NCBI GenBank assembly: GCA_021821045.1
Contig: JAKACW010000019.1
Location: 1-64,000 of the forward strand
Source: Pseudomonadota bacterium
GTDB taxonomy: Bacteria > Pseudomonadota > Gammaproteobacteria > JAADHS01
Direction of reading: 5' to 3'
Length of the DNA stretch: 64,000 nucleotides
The notes under the pieces are model-generated. The model did no database searches, was not told the origin of the DNA, and saw only the letters and a list, made by a program, of their open reading frames with translations. This document shows positions 52,965 to 62,411 of this stretch, piece by piece. The stretch's first letter is position 1; every line of letters starts with the position of its first letter. Made by a program: the position numbers and the translations under genes.

Positions 52965-53566
52965 GAATCACCCTTTTCGCACTTGGAGTGTTGTTTGGCT
53001 TGAGCGGGCCGGTCTTTGCCGCGAACGATGCTTGGGCAAAAAGCTACGAACTCGAGGCCAAAGGCCAATATCTTCCCGCCGCGGCCGCGCTCGATGCCCT
53101 CGCCAACAAGAGGCCGGCCAACGAGTTTGTCTTGTTGCGCCGCGGTTGGCTGCTTTATCTTGGCGGCGCGTTCGACGAATCGATCAAGGAATATACCCGC
53201 GCCATGAATCTCAATTCGAAATCCCTCGATGCCCGCTTGGGCCTGACGCTGCCCTTGCTGGCGATGCAAAAATGGGATGACGCCGCTCTATACGCGCGAC
53301 AAGTACTCGAGGTCGCGCCCTGGCAATACTACGCCCACGTGCGACTGTTGGTGTGCGAAGAGGCGAAGCGGGATTGGAACACCGTGTACCGCCATGCCCA
53401 GGAGGTGGCGCAACGCTATCCGTCCGATCCCACCCTGCAGGTTTATTTGGCTCGGGCGGCCGTCAATCTCAAAAAGACGTCGGAGGCACGAGCAGCGTAC
53501 GAGCGGGTTCTCGAGCAGGTTCCGGGGCACATCGAGGCCACGCAGTATTTATCACGGGGCGGTTAG
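52958..53566 (+). CDS. periplasmic TPR protein
   Basis: 202 residues from ATG 52958, which overlaps the previous gene by 7 nt (GGGGAT ribosome site); the longer open frame upstream is spurious. Signal peptide of about 21 residues (ends VFAAN). About five tetratricopeptide repeats follow (AFDESIKEYTRAMNLN, DDAALYARQVLEVAP, SEARAAYERVLEQVP). It probably forms a periplasmic contact surface for the outer-membrane protein or the M23 domain. Last gene of the PqqD-ATP-grasp operon. Confidence 0.75.
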   Translation: MVRITLFALGVLFGLSGPVFAANDAWAKSYELEAKGQYLPAAAALDALANKRPANEFVLLRRGWLLYLGGAFDESIKEYTRAMNLNSKSLDARLGLTLPLLAMQKWDDAALYARQVLEVAPWQYYAHVRLLVCEEAKRDWNTVYRHAQEVAQRYPSDPTLQVYLARAAVNLKKTSEARAAYERVLEQVPGHIEATQYLSRGG

Positions 53567-53572
53567 TCGATG

Positions 53573-53617
53573 GTGGGAGCGGCTTGCTTAAAAATCGCGA
53601 TAGGAAACCGCTCCCAC
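53573..53617. repeat. REP pair closing the PqqD operon
   Basis: Plus-oriented (53573-53599) and minus-oriented (53593-53617) REP units overlap so that GTGGGAGCGG and CCGCTCCCAC can pair as the base of one hairpin. It stands 6 bp after the TPR gene and before the convergent Crp/Fnr gene, and may serve as a terminator. Confidence 0.7.
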
Positions 53618-53649
53618 AACGACCGACAAAGCATGGTGATCCGCTACGA

Positions 53650-54342
53650 CTAGGCGTGAGCCAACTCTTCAGGGCGCACCAAGGTAAGACATCCCCGCTG
53701 CGATTTGATCAAGCCCTCGTTTTGCCAGTGCCGTAGGTGAGCCGACACCACCGACGCGGGCACGCCGGCAATTTCGCTCAGTTCCCGTTCCGAAAATGCC
53801 AGTTCGATGTGCAAGCCCTCGCGGGTGTTTTTGCCGTAAGCGTGGGCCAACTTGCGCAGGGTATCCGCCAGCCGGGTGCCAACGTTGCAATACAAAGATT
53901 CCTTGATAAAGTCATCTGAACGACGCAAGCGCTGCGACATGGCGGCGAGAATTTGAATGGCGACCTGAGGATGGGCCAACAGAAAACCGCAGAACGGCTC
54001 CCGCTCAAGAACATAAAAAGCACTTGGCTCCAGCGCAGTTACGGTCGCGGTCCGCGGCATGGCATCGAACAAGGCGATTTCTCCAAACGCGTCGCCCGGT
54101 AACATCTCGCCGATTACGATCTCCTCGTCGTCCGCGAGGTTGATGGTCACTTTGACGCGACCCTTGGCGATGAGATACATGTCGGCACCAACATCGCCCT
54201 GTCGAATGACCGTCTCCCCGGTGGAAACGGCTTTGTTTTTCGTCAGCGCGACGAGATCCCTGAGATCGTTGGCCGATAGCTGCTTGAACAGGGGCGTCGT
54301 GCCCCAAAACATGGACTTCTCGAGAAGAGGCGTCGTGGTCAT
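53650..54342 (-). CDS. Crp/Fnr family regulator
   Basis: 230 residues. A cyclic-nucleotide-type effector domain (TVIRQGDVGADMYLIAKGRV, PGDAFGEIALFDAMPRTATVTAL), a dimer helix and a winged helix-turn-helix (FSERELSEIAGVPASVVSAH). There are no N-terminal Fnr cysteines. The recognition helix lacks the RE-x(3)-R set of CRP, so it should not bind TGTGA sites. The RTATV segment suits cyclic-nucleotide binding. GGGAGG ribosome site. Target unknown. Confidence 0.85.
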   Translation of the reverse strand: MTTTPLLEKSMFWGTTPLFKQLSANDLRDLVALTKNKAVSTGETVIRQGDVGADMYLIAKGRVKVTINLADDEEIVIGEMLPGDAFGEIALFDAMPRTATVTALEPSAFYVLEREPFCGFLLAHPQVAIQILAAMSQRLRRSDDFIKESLYCNVGTRLADTLRKLAHAYGKNTREGLHIELAFSERELSEIAGVPASVVSAHLRHWQNEGLIKSQRGCLTLVRPEELAHA

Positions 54343-54506
54343 CGATCCTCCCGAAGACTGTGGACTCAGGGTAACTGAATGATAGTCCTCGGTCGGAGCA
54401 AAACCAAATCGGCCTGCCTACTTGGCTTGCCTAGCCGATCAAAGTGGACAATCGATAAGATAGCGCGAGCCCGAACCGCGGGCCCGCGCCTGGACTGCGT
54501 TTGGAG

Positions 54507-55073
54507 TTAGGGTTTGACGCCTTCCGCACCGATGTGCAGCGTCATGTCGTCGCCAATGGCGGGTAACCCATAGGTAATGCCGAAGTCGGAGCGCTTAATC
54601 GACGCCTTGGCATCGAAACCGCACACTTCCTTCTTGTTCATGGGATGCACGCCGCAATTGATTGATGTCACATCCAGCTTCACCGGTTTGGTGGTGCCCA
54701 TGATGGTGAGATTGCCGTCCACCGTGGCTTTGTTCTTACCATTGAAGGTCACTTTGGTGGACTTGTAGGTGATCTCGGGAAATTCGGCAACATTCAGAAA
54801 ATCCGGTGACCGCAAGTGGTCATCGCGTTTTGCCATGGCCGTATCGACGGATGCCGCATTGATGACGATGGAAACCGCCCCCGTCTGCTTTTCCAGATCC
54901 ACATCGATCGTGCCCTTGGTTTCGTTGAAACGGCCGCGCATGGTGGAAAAACCCAGATGGCTGATTTCAAACGACGGATAGGTGTGGACGGGATCAATTT
55001 CGTAGGTGGCCGCATACGCGCTCGGCAACAACAAACTTCCCACGACAACCGCTGACGTAACAAACTTCGACAT
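54507..55073 (-). CDS. YceI family periplasmic protein
   Basis: 188 residues from the ATG at 55073 (AAAGGAG upstream); the frame is open further. Signal peptide (ends AYA). YceI lipocalin-like fold: YEIDPVHTYPSFEISHLGFS, GRFNETKGTI, HLRSPDFLNVAEFPEITY, GNLTIMGTTKPV and VCGFDAKASIKRSDFGI. YceI binds polyisoprenoids such as ubiquinone precursors in the periplasm. Monocistronic. Confidence 0.93.
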   Translation of the reverse strand: MSKFVTSAVVVGSLLLPSAYAATYEIDPVHTYPSFEISHLGFSTMRGRFNETKGTIDVDLEKQTGAVSIVINAASVDTAMAKRDDHLRSPDFLNVAEFPEITYKSTKVTFNGKNKATVDGNLTIMGTTKPVKLDVTSINCGVHPMNKKEVCGFDAKASIKRSDFGITYGLPAIGDDMTLHIGAEGVKP

Positions 55074-55159
55074 CTGCATCTCCTTTGTTGAGGATCGAAA
55101 AATCATTGAATGAGATAACACTAAGCCGCTATGGTTCCGAGGCAGGATCGTAAACAATG

Positions 55160-55981
55160 TTAAAACGGCGGCGGCCCGGACATTTTCCATGCGATCGCCA
55201 AGGCTACCGCCGCCAGCGCGCCCATCAATGCCGCAAGCACAATGCGATAAATGCGCGGCGACAATTCCGCCTTGCGCGGAATCGCGGCAACCCACGGGAT
55301 AAGCAGCAAGGGGATAACACAATAAAACGGCAGGGTGGAATAAGCGATCGCGCCAACGCCCAGCAAACCGCATAAGGCCATCACGGGATAGGTGACGACC
55401 CGGCTCATGATGACCGCCCCGCCCAACAGCGTCAGCAGCGCTGCTGCGCCGCTCGCCGCCCCGGCCGCCAAACCAAGTTGGCCGTATAACGCAGTCGCAC
55501 CCAACAACGCCGCGCCACCTGTCCCTAATGCATACGCACTGAGGGCGATGCTCGCCCCATCAAATCGACTGCGCAAAAACTCGGCGGCGGCGCAACTGAG
55601 TGCGACGTAACCCGCCGCCAACGCGCCTTGCCACCACGCCCATCCGCCCGATTCGCGAATCAGCAACGGCCACAGCACCCAGACGGCCGCCCCGGCGCCC
55701 GCCGCGGCCACCGCGATCATCAAGCCCCGTCGCCACGGCAGAATTTCGACCGCCAGTCCGATGGCCGTCGCCGCGGTCGCGACAGCGAGAATTTTTCGGG
55801 TGCTGTTGAGGGGAGTAAATTGAAATCCGGTAATCAAATAGGCCGCCGCACCCAGGCCGACGATCACACCCCAACTGCTCCAGGTGCCCCCCAATCCGCG
55901 CAGTACCAAGGCAATGATGATCGCCAGGATAAACGGCACCGCCGCAGATTGAACTTCAGGGTAGGTTAACCAAGCTTCCAT
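55160..55981 (-). CDS. hypothetical polytopic membrane protein
   Basis: 273 residues with about nine hydrophobic helices and very high Ala/Gly/Leu content (AAVPFILAIIIALVLRGLGG, AVAAAGAGAAVWVLWPLL). No conserved charged motif that would name a transporter family. The N-terminus (MEAWLTYPEVQSAAVPF) is outside the first helix. A REP unit lies just upstream. Function unknown. Confidence 0.7.
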   Translation of the reverse strand: MEAWLTYPEVQSAAVPFILAIIIALVLRGLGGTWSSWGVIVGLGAAAYLITGFQFTPLNSTRKILAVATAATAIGLAVEILPWRRGLMIAVAAAGAGAAVWVLWPLLIRESGGWAWWQGALAAGYVALSCAAAEFLRSRFDGASIALSAYALGTGGAALLGATALYGQLGLAAGAASGAAALLTLLGGAVIMSRVVTYPVMALCGLLGVGAIAYSTLPFYCVIPLLLIPWVAAIPRKAELSPRIYRIVLAALMGALAAVALAIAWKMSGPPPF

Positions 55982-55997
55982 GCTCTGTGTCCACCTC

Positions 55998-56022
55998 GTG
56001 GGAGCGGATCATTCCGCGATTT
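55998..56022. repeat. single REP unit between membrane protein and plsC
   Basis: GTGGGAGCGG, ATCATT, CCGCGATTT in plus orientation, nearly the same as the first unit at 25497. It sits in the 47-bp gap between two minus-strand genes. Confidence 0.75.
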
Positions 56023-56028
56023 GCGGCT

Positions 56029-56778
56029 CTATGCAAATCTCTTGGACGCGATGTCGGAGTTCATATTCTCTTTTGGCATCAACAAGGCCTCATTGGCACG
56101 AATCCATCGCTCCGCCTCTTCGTTGATTTGCTTCGCGGACTTGTTTTGCACATCGATGGTCGGCCCTATAACGAGCCTGATCGTTCCGGGCTTCTTGAGG
56201 AAGCCGTGACGCGGCCAATAATAGCCGGCGTTGTGCACGATGGGCACCACGGGATATCCCGTATCGTGGGCCAGCTTCGCTCCACCGACATTAAACGGTT
56301 TGTGCTGGCCCGGCGCAACCCGCGTGCCCTCGGGGAATATGACAACCCACCGTCCGTTAGCTAGACGCTGTTTTCCTTGATCGATAAGTTGCTTCAAGGA
56401 TTTTCGCGCCTCGCTGCGATCGATCGCGATGGGTTCCAACATGGCCAGCCCCCAGCCGAAAAACGGGATCCATAACAACTCCCGTTTCAACAGCCACACT
56501 TGCGGCGGCAAGATTTCCTGCAATGCCAGCGTCTCCCAGGCGGATTGATGCTTGCACAGCACCACCGCCGGACCGGGCGGCAAATGCTCCTTGCCTTCGA
56601 CGACGTAGCTCAATCCGCAGGCAATTCTCACCCACCACAAATTGAGACGCGCCCACTTCGAAATGAACCCATAGCGCACGCTGAAAGGAAACGGCACAGT
56701 GAAAACCGCCAGCAGCGCAAAAACAATGGTCGAGGCGATTTGCCCCAACAGGAACAAAACGGAGCGTAAGTGAATCAT
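56029..56778 (-). CDS. plsC: 1-acyl-glycerol-3-phosphate acyltransferase-like
   Basis: 249 residues from the ATG at 56778; the frame opens at 56940 inside gmhB. A membrane helix opens the protein. The catalytic block reads LCKHQSAWETL: His is present but the HX4D Asp is Glu, as in a subset of proteobacterial PlsC/YihG-like proteins. FPEGTR and PVVPIVHNAGYYWP are intact. It would add the second acyl chain in phospholipid synthesis or remodel it. 4 bp after gmhB. Confidence 0.88.
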   Translation of the reverse strand: MIHLRSVLFLLGQIASTIVFALLAVFTVPFPFSVRYGFISKWARLNLWWVRIACGLSYVVEGKEHLPPGPAVVLCKHQSAWETLALQEILPPQVWLLKRELLWIPFFGWGLAMLEPIAIDRSEARKSLKQLIDQGKQRLANGRWVVIFPEGTRVAPGQHKPFNVGGAKLAHDTGYPVVPIVHNAGYYWPRHGFLKKPGTIRLVIGPTIDVQNKSAKQINEEAERWIRANEALLMPKENMNSDIASKRFA

Positions 56779-56782
56779 GTTG

Positions 56783-57328
56783 TTAACTTTGCTTTTCCCG
56801 CAACAAAACCTCCACCGCCATCGCCAGATCGTCATATACCTCGACGCCGGACAGACCGTCTTGTCGCGCAACGGTGCGTTGTCCCTTGCCCGTCTTGACC
56901 AGAATCGGGCGCGCGCCCACGGCCCGTGCGGCGTCGACATCCCGCAGCGAATCGCCGATGGCCGGGACGCCCGAGAGATCCATCCTTAAACGCGTGGCGA
57001 TTTCTTCGAACATCCCCGGCTCGGGTTTACGGCACTTACAACCGTCGGTGGGGCCGTGCGGACAGAAGAAAATGGCCTCCACCACGCCGCCGGCCTCAGC
57101 GACGTGATGCAGCATTTTGTCGTGAATACGCGTCAGCATATCGTAGTCAAATAGGCCGCGCGCCAGCCCGGATTGGTTGGTGGCGATGACCACGCGATAA
57201 TCGGCGCGATGCAGTTTTCCAATCGCTTCCAAACTTCCTGGAATCGGGATCCACTCCTCCGGATTCTTGATGAACGCATCGGAGTCCTCGTTAATCACGC
57301 CGTCGCGATCCAGAATAACCAGGCGCAT
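56783..57328 (-). CDS. gmhB: heptose-1,7-bisphosphate 7-phosphatase
   Basis: 181 residues from the ATG at 57328. HAD phosphatase: LDRDGVIN (nucleophile Asp), VIATNQSG, and the Cys/His zinc site FFCPHGPTDGCKCRKP typical of GmhB, then GDSLRDVDAA. It makes D-glycero-manno-heptose-1-phosphate for LPS core. Lies 5 bp after glyS and before plsC, the normal gammaproteobacterial order. Confidence 0.94.
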   Translation of the reverse strand: MRLVILDRDGVINEDSDAFIKNPEEWIPIPGSLEAIGKLHRADYRVVIATNQSGLARGLFDYDMLTRIHDKMLHHVAEAGGVVEAIFFCPHGPTDGCKCRKPEPGMFEEIATRLRMDLSGVPAIGDSLRDVDAARAVGARPILVKTGKGQRTVARQDGLSGVEVYDDLAMAVEVLLREKQS

Positions 57329-57333
57329 GGACG

Positions 57334-59427
57334 TTAACCCTGCAGACACGAGATATCCGCCACGCGCAGAAACATGTGGTACAACGCTGCCAGCAACGCC
57401 AGTCGGTTGTCGCGCAGGGCCTTGTCATCGACCATCACCATCACGGCGTCGAAAAAGCCGTCGACCGGTTCTTTCAACGTTGCCAGACGCGTTAGCGCTT
57501 GCTCGTAGCGGTGGTCGCGCCACAACGGTTCAATCTCGTCGCTCAAGCGCGCGATGAGCTTCCACAGCGCTTTTTCAGCCGGTTCGGTGAGCTTCGATTC
57601 GTCCACCGCACCCGCCGTCTCGATGCCGGCCTGGCGCAGAATATTGGCGATGCGTTTGTTGGCGGCGGCCAAACTGGCGGCTTCGGGAAGGCGTTGAAAG
57701 CGGCTGACGGCTTCGATGCGGCGGTGAAAATCGCTCGGCACCGTGACGCGGCGCACCAGCACGGCCTCGAATACATCCGGTCTTACTCCGACGTCTGAGT
57801 AATACGCCCGCAACCGCTCCATCATGTAACGGAATACCGCGTCCACCACCTCGTGGGCGGGCGTCTTCTTGCCGCCGGTTGCCGGCAGATGGCGCACGGC
57901 CTCGTTTAGCAACGCGCGCAGGTCCAATTCCAACGGGCTTTCGATCATGATCCGCAACACGCCGAGGGCGGCGCGGCGAAGCGCGAAGGGGTCTTTGTCG
58001 CCGGTTGGGATCATGCCGATGCTGAAGATCCCGCACAAAGTATCGAGCTTGTCGGCAATCGCCACCGCCCTACCCACCGCCGTGACGGGCAATTGGTCGC
58101 CGGCAAAGCGCGGCAGATAGTGCTCGAACATCGCTTGCGCCACATTCGGCGATTCACCTTGGCGTTCGGCGTAGTGCCGCCCCATGATGCCTTGCAACTC
58201 GGGGAACTCGCCGACCATGCTGGTGAGCAAGTCGCACTTGCAAAGCCGCGCCGCGCGATGGACTTCATCTCGGGCCGGGCCGTCGAGACCAAGCTGCTGC
58301 GCGATATAGCCGCTGAGCGCGACAATGCGCTCTGTTTTGTCGTGCAGCGTGCCAAGCTGTTTTTGGAAAACGACGTTCTTCAATTCGGCTGCGCGGTCGA
58401 CTAAAGGCGCGGCGAGGTCGCGCTGGAAGAAAAACATTGCATCTTCGAGCCGCGGACGAATGACGCGCTCGTTGCCGGCCCGCACGACATCGGGGTCTTT
58501 GCTCTCGATATTGGCGATGGTGATGAAATAGGGCAGCAGCTTGCCGTTGCTTCCCCGCACGGCAAAATAACGCTGGTGACCTTGCATCGTGGAAACAAGC
58601 GCCTCTTCGGGTACATCCAGATAGCGCTCGTCGAACTTGCCGCGCACCGCGCTCGGCCATTCTGTCAGCGCCGTTACTTCGTCGAGCAAATCATCCTCGA
58701 TGACGGCCTTGCCGCCACAGGCCCGTGCCGCTTCCGTGACCTGCGCGAAAATCGCCTCGCGGCGAGCCGCGAAATCCGGCATGACATGGCCTTCCGTTTC
58801 CAACAACGGCAAATAGGCGGCCGGCTCGGCAACGAACAACGGTGCGGGATGATGAAAACGGTGGCCGCGCGTTTCCTGACCGGCGCGAACGCCCAAGATC
58901 GTCGCGTCGATGGACCGATCGCCCCAGAGCAGCAGCACCCAGTGCACCGGGCGCACGAACTCAGCGTCGAGATTCGCCCAGCGCATGCGCTTGGGAATGG
59001 GCAGACCGGCCAGCGCTTTGTGGACAATATCGGGAATCAACTCAGGCGTGGCGGCACCGGGCTGAACGCTGCGAAACACCAACCACGATCCCTTGTCGGT
59101 TTCCAGCCGCTCCAGGCGCTCGACCTCGACACCGCATGAGCGCGCGAATCCTTGCGTGGCTTTGGTCGGCATGCCATTGGCGTCGAACGCGGCGGACAAC
59201 GCCGGTCCGCGCCGCTCGGTCGCCTTGTCGGGCTGGCGCGCGAGCACATCCTTGACGAAAACCGCCAACCGGCGCGGCGCCGCGAACCCGCGCACCTCGC
59301 CGTGGGAAACGCCGGCGTCGGCCAGTCCACCGACGACGCCTGAAGTGAAACTGTCGCTCAGCTTCTTGAGCGCTTTGGGCGGGAGTTCTTCGGTGCCGAT
59401 TTCCACCAGCAAGTCTTGCGCCGACAC
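57334..59427 (-). CDS. glyS: glycyl-tRNA synthetase beta subunit
   Basis: 697 residues from a GTG at 59427, chosen because GGAGG lies 5 nt before it and the protein then starts MSAQDLLVEIGTEELPPKAL like E. coli GlyS; a GTG at 59442 overlapping the glyQ stop is also open. HYAERQGE, ALRRAALGVLRI and a C-terminal DALR-like anticodon domain are as expected. Works with GlyQ as an alpha2-beta2 enzyme. Confidence 0.96.
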   Translation of the reverse strand: MSAQDLLVEIGTEELPPKALKKLSDSFTSGVVGGLADAGVSHGEVRGFAAPRRLAVFVKDVLARQPDKATERRGPALSAAFDANGMPTKATQGFARSCGVEVERLERLETDKGSWLVFRSVQPGAATPELIPDIVHKALAGLPIPKRMRWANLDAEFVRPVHWVLLLWGDRSIDATILGVRAGQETRGHRFHHPAPLFVAEPAAYLPLLETEGHVMPDFAARREAIFAQVTEAARACGGKAVIEDDLLDEVTALTEWPSAVRGKFDERYLDVPEEALVSTMQGHQRYFAVRGSNGKLLPYFITIANIESKDPDVVRAGNERVIRPRLEDAMFFFQRDLAAPLVDRAAELKNVVFQKQLGTLHDKTERIVALSGYIAQQLGLDGPARDEVHRAARLCKCDLLTSMVGEFPELQGIMGRHYAERQGESPNVAQAMFEHYLPRFAGDQLPVTAVGRAVAIADKLDTLCGIFSIGMIPTGDKDPFALRRAALGVLRIMIESPLELDLRALLNEAVRHLPATGGKKTPAHEVVDAVFRYMMERLRAYYSDVGVRPDVFEAVLVRRVTVPSDFHRRIEAVSRFQRLPEAASLAAANKRIANILRQAGIETAGAVDESKLTEPAEKALWKLIARLSDEIEPLWRDHRYEQALTRLATLKEPVDGFFDAVMVMVDDKALRDNRLALLAALYHMFLRVADISCLQG

Positions 59428-59438
59428 GTTTGCCTCCG

Positions 59439-60326
59439 TCACACCGGTTCAGTGGCGCCGTACTTGGCGAAATAGGCTTCGGCAACGGCGCGAGCCATCG
59501 CCCTAACGCGCAGAATGTAACCTTGGCGCTCGGTCACGGAGATGGCCCGCCGCGCGTCCAGCAAATTAAATGAATGCGACGCCTTGAGCACCATCTCGTA
59601 TGCGGGCAAGGGCAGCGCATTCTCGACCAAGCGCTTGCATTCGCTTTCGCAGCGGTCGAACCAACCCAAAAACGCTTCCACGTTCGCGTGCTCGAAGTTG
59701 TATGCGCTCATTTCCTTTTCGTTGGCAAGATAGACATCGCCGTAACTGACCTCGCCCTGCGGACCGCGCGCCCACACGAGCTTATAAACATTGTCCACGC
59801 CCTGCAGGTACATGGCGATGCGTTCCAAGCCGTAGGTAATCTCACCGGTAACCGGCCGACAGTCCAAACCGCCGACTTGCTGAAAATAGGTGAACTGCGT
59901 GACTTCCATGCCGTTGAGCCACACTTCCCAGCCCAACCCCCATGCGCCAAGCGTCGGTGACTCCCAGTTGTCCTCGACGAAGCGAATGTCATGCACCAGC
60001 GGGTCGAAGCCCAGGGCGCGCAGCGATCCGAGATAAAGCTCCTGAATATCGAGGGGCGACGGCTTGAGCACGACTTGGAACTGGTAGTAGTGTTGAAGTC
60101 GGTTGGGATTCTCGCCGTAACGCCCGTCGGCGGGGCGACGAGATGGCTGCACGTATGCGGCCCGCCATGGCGCGGGACCGATGGCGCGAAGGAACGTGGC
60201 CGGATGGAAAGTGCCGGCGCCGACTTCCATGTCCAGGGGCTGCAACAATACGCAACCCTGCTGCGACCAGTAGTCTTGCAGCGCAAGAATCAAGCCTTGA
60301 AATGTGGATAAATCGAGCTTTGACAT
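59439..60326 (-). CDS. glyQ: glycyl-tRNA synthetase alpha subunit
   Basis: 295 residues from the ATG at 60326; the frame is open to 60545. [60 protein letters not shown] and [20 protein letters not shown] are hallmarks of GlyQ, the catalytic class II subunit. First gene of glyQ-glyS-gmhB-plsC; only 11 bp separate it from glyS. Confidence 0.97.
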   Translation of the reverse strand: MSKLDLSTFQGLILALQDYWSQQGCVLLQPLDMEVGAGTFHPATFLRAIGPAPWRAAYVQPSRRPADGRYGENPNRLQHYYQFQVVLKPSPLDIQELYLGSLRALGFDPLVHDIRFVEDNWESPTLGAWGLGWEVWLNGMEVTQFTYFQQVGGLDCRPVTGEITYGLERIAMYLQGVDNVYKLVWARGPQGEVSYGDVYLANEKEMSAYNFEHANVEAFLGWFDRCESECKRLVENALPLPAYEMVLKASHSFNLLDARRAISVTERQGYILRVRAMARAVAEAYFAKYGATEPV

Positions 60327-60451
60327 GAACCGCAGCGTATTCGAGTTAATTATAGAAGCGAGCGGCCGACAGTATAGCGCGTCAGCGTTGGCCGGAACAG
60401 CCCGCACTCGCAGCAAGGATTCAAAGAACAACGACCGATCAGGAGCATGGA

Positions 60452-61408
60452 ATGCCACTACACCGCACCACCGCCCAACTCGTCGCGATCCTTGGCATCG
60501 CCGCATTTTGCGCGACTGCGTCGTCCGCGGCGGAGCAACCGACATTCACCTTCCAGCTCGAACCGGGCTTTCGCATCGACGATGTGAGCTGGAATATCTC
60601 GGATTCGGACGGCGACCCAAACGTTTTGTCGGAGGTAAGTTGGAACCGGCTGGAGTCGCCGCAAGTCGGCCTGTTGGCGCAAGTGCACGACGGGAAACGC
60701 ACTCGGATTCGCGGCTACGTCGCTTATGCCGAGGTGACCTCGGGCGTGAATCATGACTCGGATTACCTGAGCAACAATCGCGCGGATGAATTCAGCCGCA
60801 CCGACAATCGAGCCGACGGCGATTTGTACGACATCGAAATCAGCGTCGGGGTGTCATATAAACTGCCCGATCCGAAACTCAAAGGCTCGATGCAGGCGAC
60901 GCCGCTGTTCGGCTATGCCCACTACGAACAACAACTCACGATGCGCGACGGCAATCAGGTTGTGTCCAATCCGCCTTCGGCGATGCCCTTGGGTCCGTTC
61001 GATGGGCTAAACAGCAGCTATGATACGCAATGGAACGCGTTCTGGTTCGGCGCCGAACTGCATTGGCAATACACGCCAAGGTGGGGATTCGAGTTCACTT
61101 ACCAACGGTTCGTGAACGGGAAGTTCAACGCGTCGGCCGATTGGAATCTGCGTGCCGACTTTCAGCATCCGGTCAGTTTCATACACACGGCTAACGGCGA
61201 CGGTCACAGCCTGCGCGCCGGCGTGACCTATGTATTGAATTCGAGATTATTCGTGACGGGCAGGTTGGTGCACAACAATTTCAAGGCGCACACAGGCACC
61301 GATACTACGTTCAACGCCGACAACACCACCTCGAGCACCAACCTCAACGCGGTCTTCTGGCGCGCAACGGCGGTCAGCATCGGCATCGGAACGCGCTTGC
61401 CGTTTTAA
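60452..61408 (+). CDS. putative outer-membrane protein, paralog A
   Basis: 318 residues. AGGAG ribosome site. Signal peptide (ends SSAA, near residue 26). Barrel-like strands with Asp-rich loops: [59 protein letters not shown], and a C-terminal phenylalanine. The same blocks occur in the next, convergent gene, so the two are paralogs. The layout recalls omptin-like or Protochlamydia-type outer-membrane proteins, but I cannot assign a function. Confidence 0.7.
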   Translation: MPLHRTTAQLVAILGIAAFCATASSAAEQPTFTFQLEPGFRIDDVSWNISDSDGDPNVLSEVSWNRLESPQVGLLAQVHDGKRTRIRGYVAYAEVTSGVNHDSDYLSNNRADEFSRTDNRADGDLYDIEISVGVSYKLPDPKLKGSMQATPLFGYAHYEQQLTMRDGNQVVSNPPSAMPLGPFDGLNSSYDTQWNAFWFGAELHWQYTPRWGFEFTYQRFVNGKFNASADWNLRADFQHPVSFIHTANGDGHSLRAGVTYVLNSRLFVTGRLVHNNFKAHTGTDTTFNADNTTSSTNLNAVFWRATAVSIGIGTRLPF

Positions 61409-61421
61409 CCGTTCTCGGCGG

Positions 61422-62411
61422 TTACCACAGCCGCAGCACCAACCCGAGCGTGAACAGCGATGCGTCCCAGTTCGCTTCGTTCAACTTTGTGGACGCCGTC
61501 GTGCCGTTGCTGATGTAGGTCACGTCGAGACCATCTTCGGCGCTGTAAACGAACCGTTGATAGTCCAGATAGACATTCAACGATTTCGTCCAGTATTGGC
61601 TGATGGTGAATTTGAAATTGACGCCGCGGCCGTCCGCGTCATGGGTGTAACTCACCGGATGCTGCAAATCGGCTCGCAAATTCCAATCGGCGTCGGCGTG
61701 ATAATCCAAATCGGGGTGATACATGAGTTCGACGCGAATTTCCGTTTTGTTGTGCGTGCTGGCATCCAACCCCAACCCAACGAATGGCCCCGTCCATTGC
61801 GCGTCGTAGCTGCTGTTCAGCCCGTTGAATTCACCGGTCGCGGGAATGACTTGGTAGCCTTCGGTCATGGACAACCACTGCCACTGCCCGCCATAGCCTA
61901 ACCACGGCGTCAAATAGAACGGCCGCATCACGCTGCGATCGAATAGCGTGAACCGATAGCCTACGGCCCCGCTCAGTCCCGCCACCTCGCCGCCGGCTTC
62001 ATTTTCCGAACGAGAAAATTCCAGGGTCCGGTTGTTGCCGTTGTAATCCGAATCGACGTTGTCACCGCTGGCGATCTTGCCGAAAACACCGTCGACACGA
62101 ACGCGCAGCCGCGACACTTCCCATTCCGCCGCCGCCGCGACAAACGGTGTGCGCATGTCGTTCCAGTGCAGTTCGGAAAGCACGTTGGGACTGCCATCGG
62201 AATCGGCGATATTCCAGTCGAAATCGTCAAAACGGATGCCGGCGCCCAGGCTCACATAGCCATTGTTGATCGGCGTGACCGCTTCCGCTTCCTGCGTCTG
62301 ACCCCAAACGGTCGGGCAAATCAGCGCCACAATGACCCCCCATCCCAGACCGCGCCGTCGCGCCGCCCCTATGTTTCCAGCACTCTCGCCGTCACTGTGC
62401 CAATTTGCCAC
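61422..62411 (-). CDS. putative outer-membrane protein, paralog B
   Basis: 329 residues from a GTG at 62411 (AAAGGA about 8 nt upstream); the frame opens at 62435. Signal region RRRGLGWGVIVALICPTVWG. Shares DFDWNIADSDGSPNVLSE, DSDYNGNNRTLEFSR, GLNSSYDAQW and [20 protein letters not shown] with the gene facing it 13 bp away and ends in Trp. Likely an outer-membrane barrel. A small AACCG/CGGTT hairpin lies between the two 3' ends. Confidence 0.7.
   Translation of the reverse strand: MANWHSDGESAGNIGAARRRGLGWGVIVALICPTVWGQTQEAEAVTPINNGYVSLGAGIRFDDFDWNIADSDGSPNVLSELHWNDMRTPFVAAAAEWEVSRLRVRVDGVFGKIASGDNVDSDYNGNNRTLEFSRSENEAGGEVAGLSGAVGYRFTLFDRSVMRPFYLTPWLGYGGQWQWLSMTEGYQVIPATGEFNGLNSSYDAQWTGPFVGLGLDASTHNKTEIRVELMYHPDLDYHADADWNLRADLQHPVSYTHDADGRGVNFKFTISQYWTKSLNVYLDYQRFVYSAEDGLDVTYISNGTTASTKLNEANWDASLFTLGLVLRLW

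Noticed and set aside
53650-54342. Fnr oxygen sensor, or the CRP that binds the boxes at 23.7-23.9 kb
   Set aside because: It has no N-terminal Cys cluster, and its recognition helix lacks the RE-x(3)-R residues that read TGTGA.
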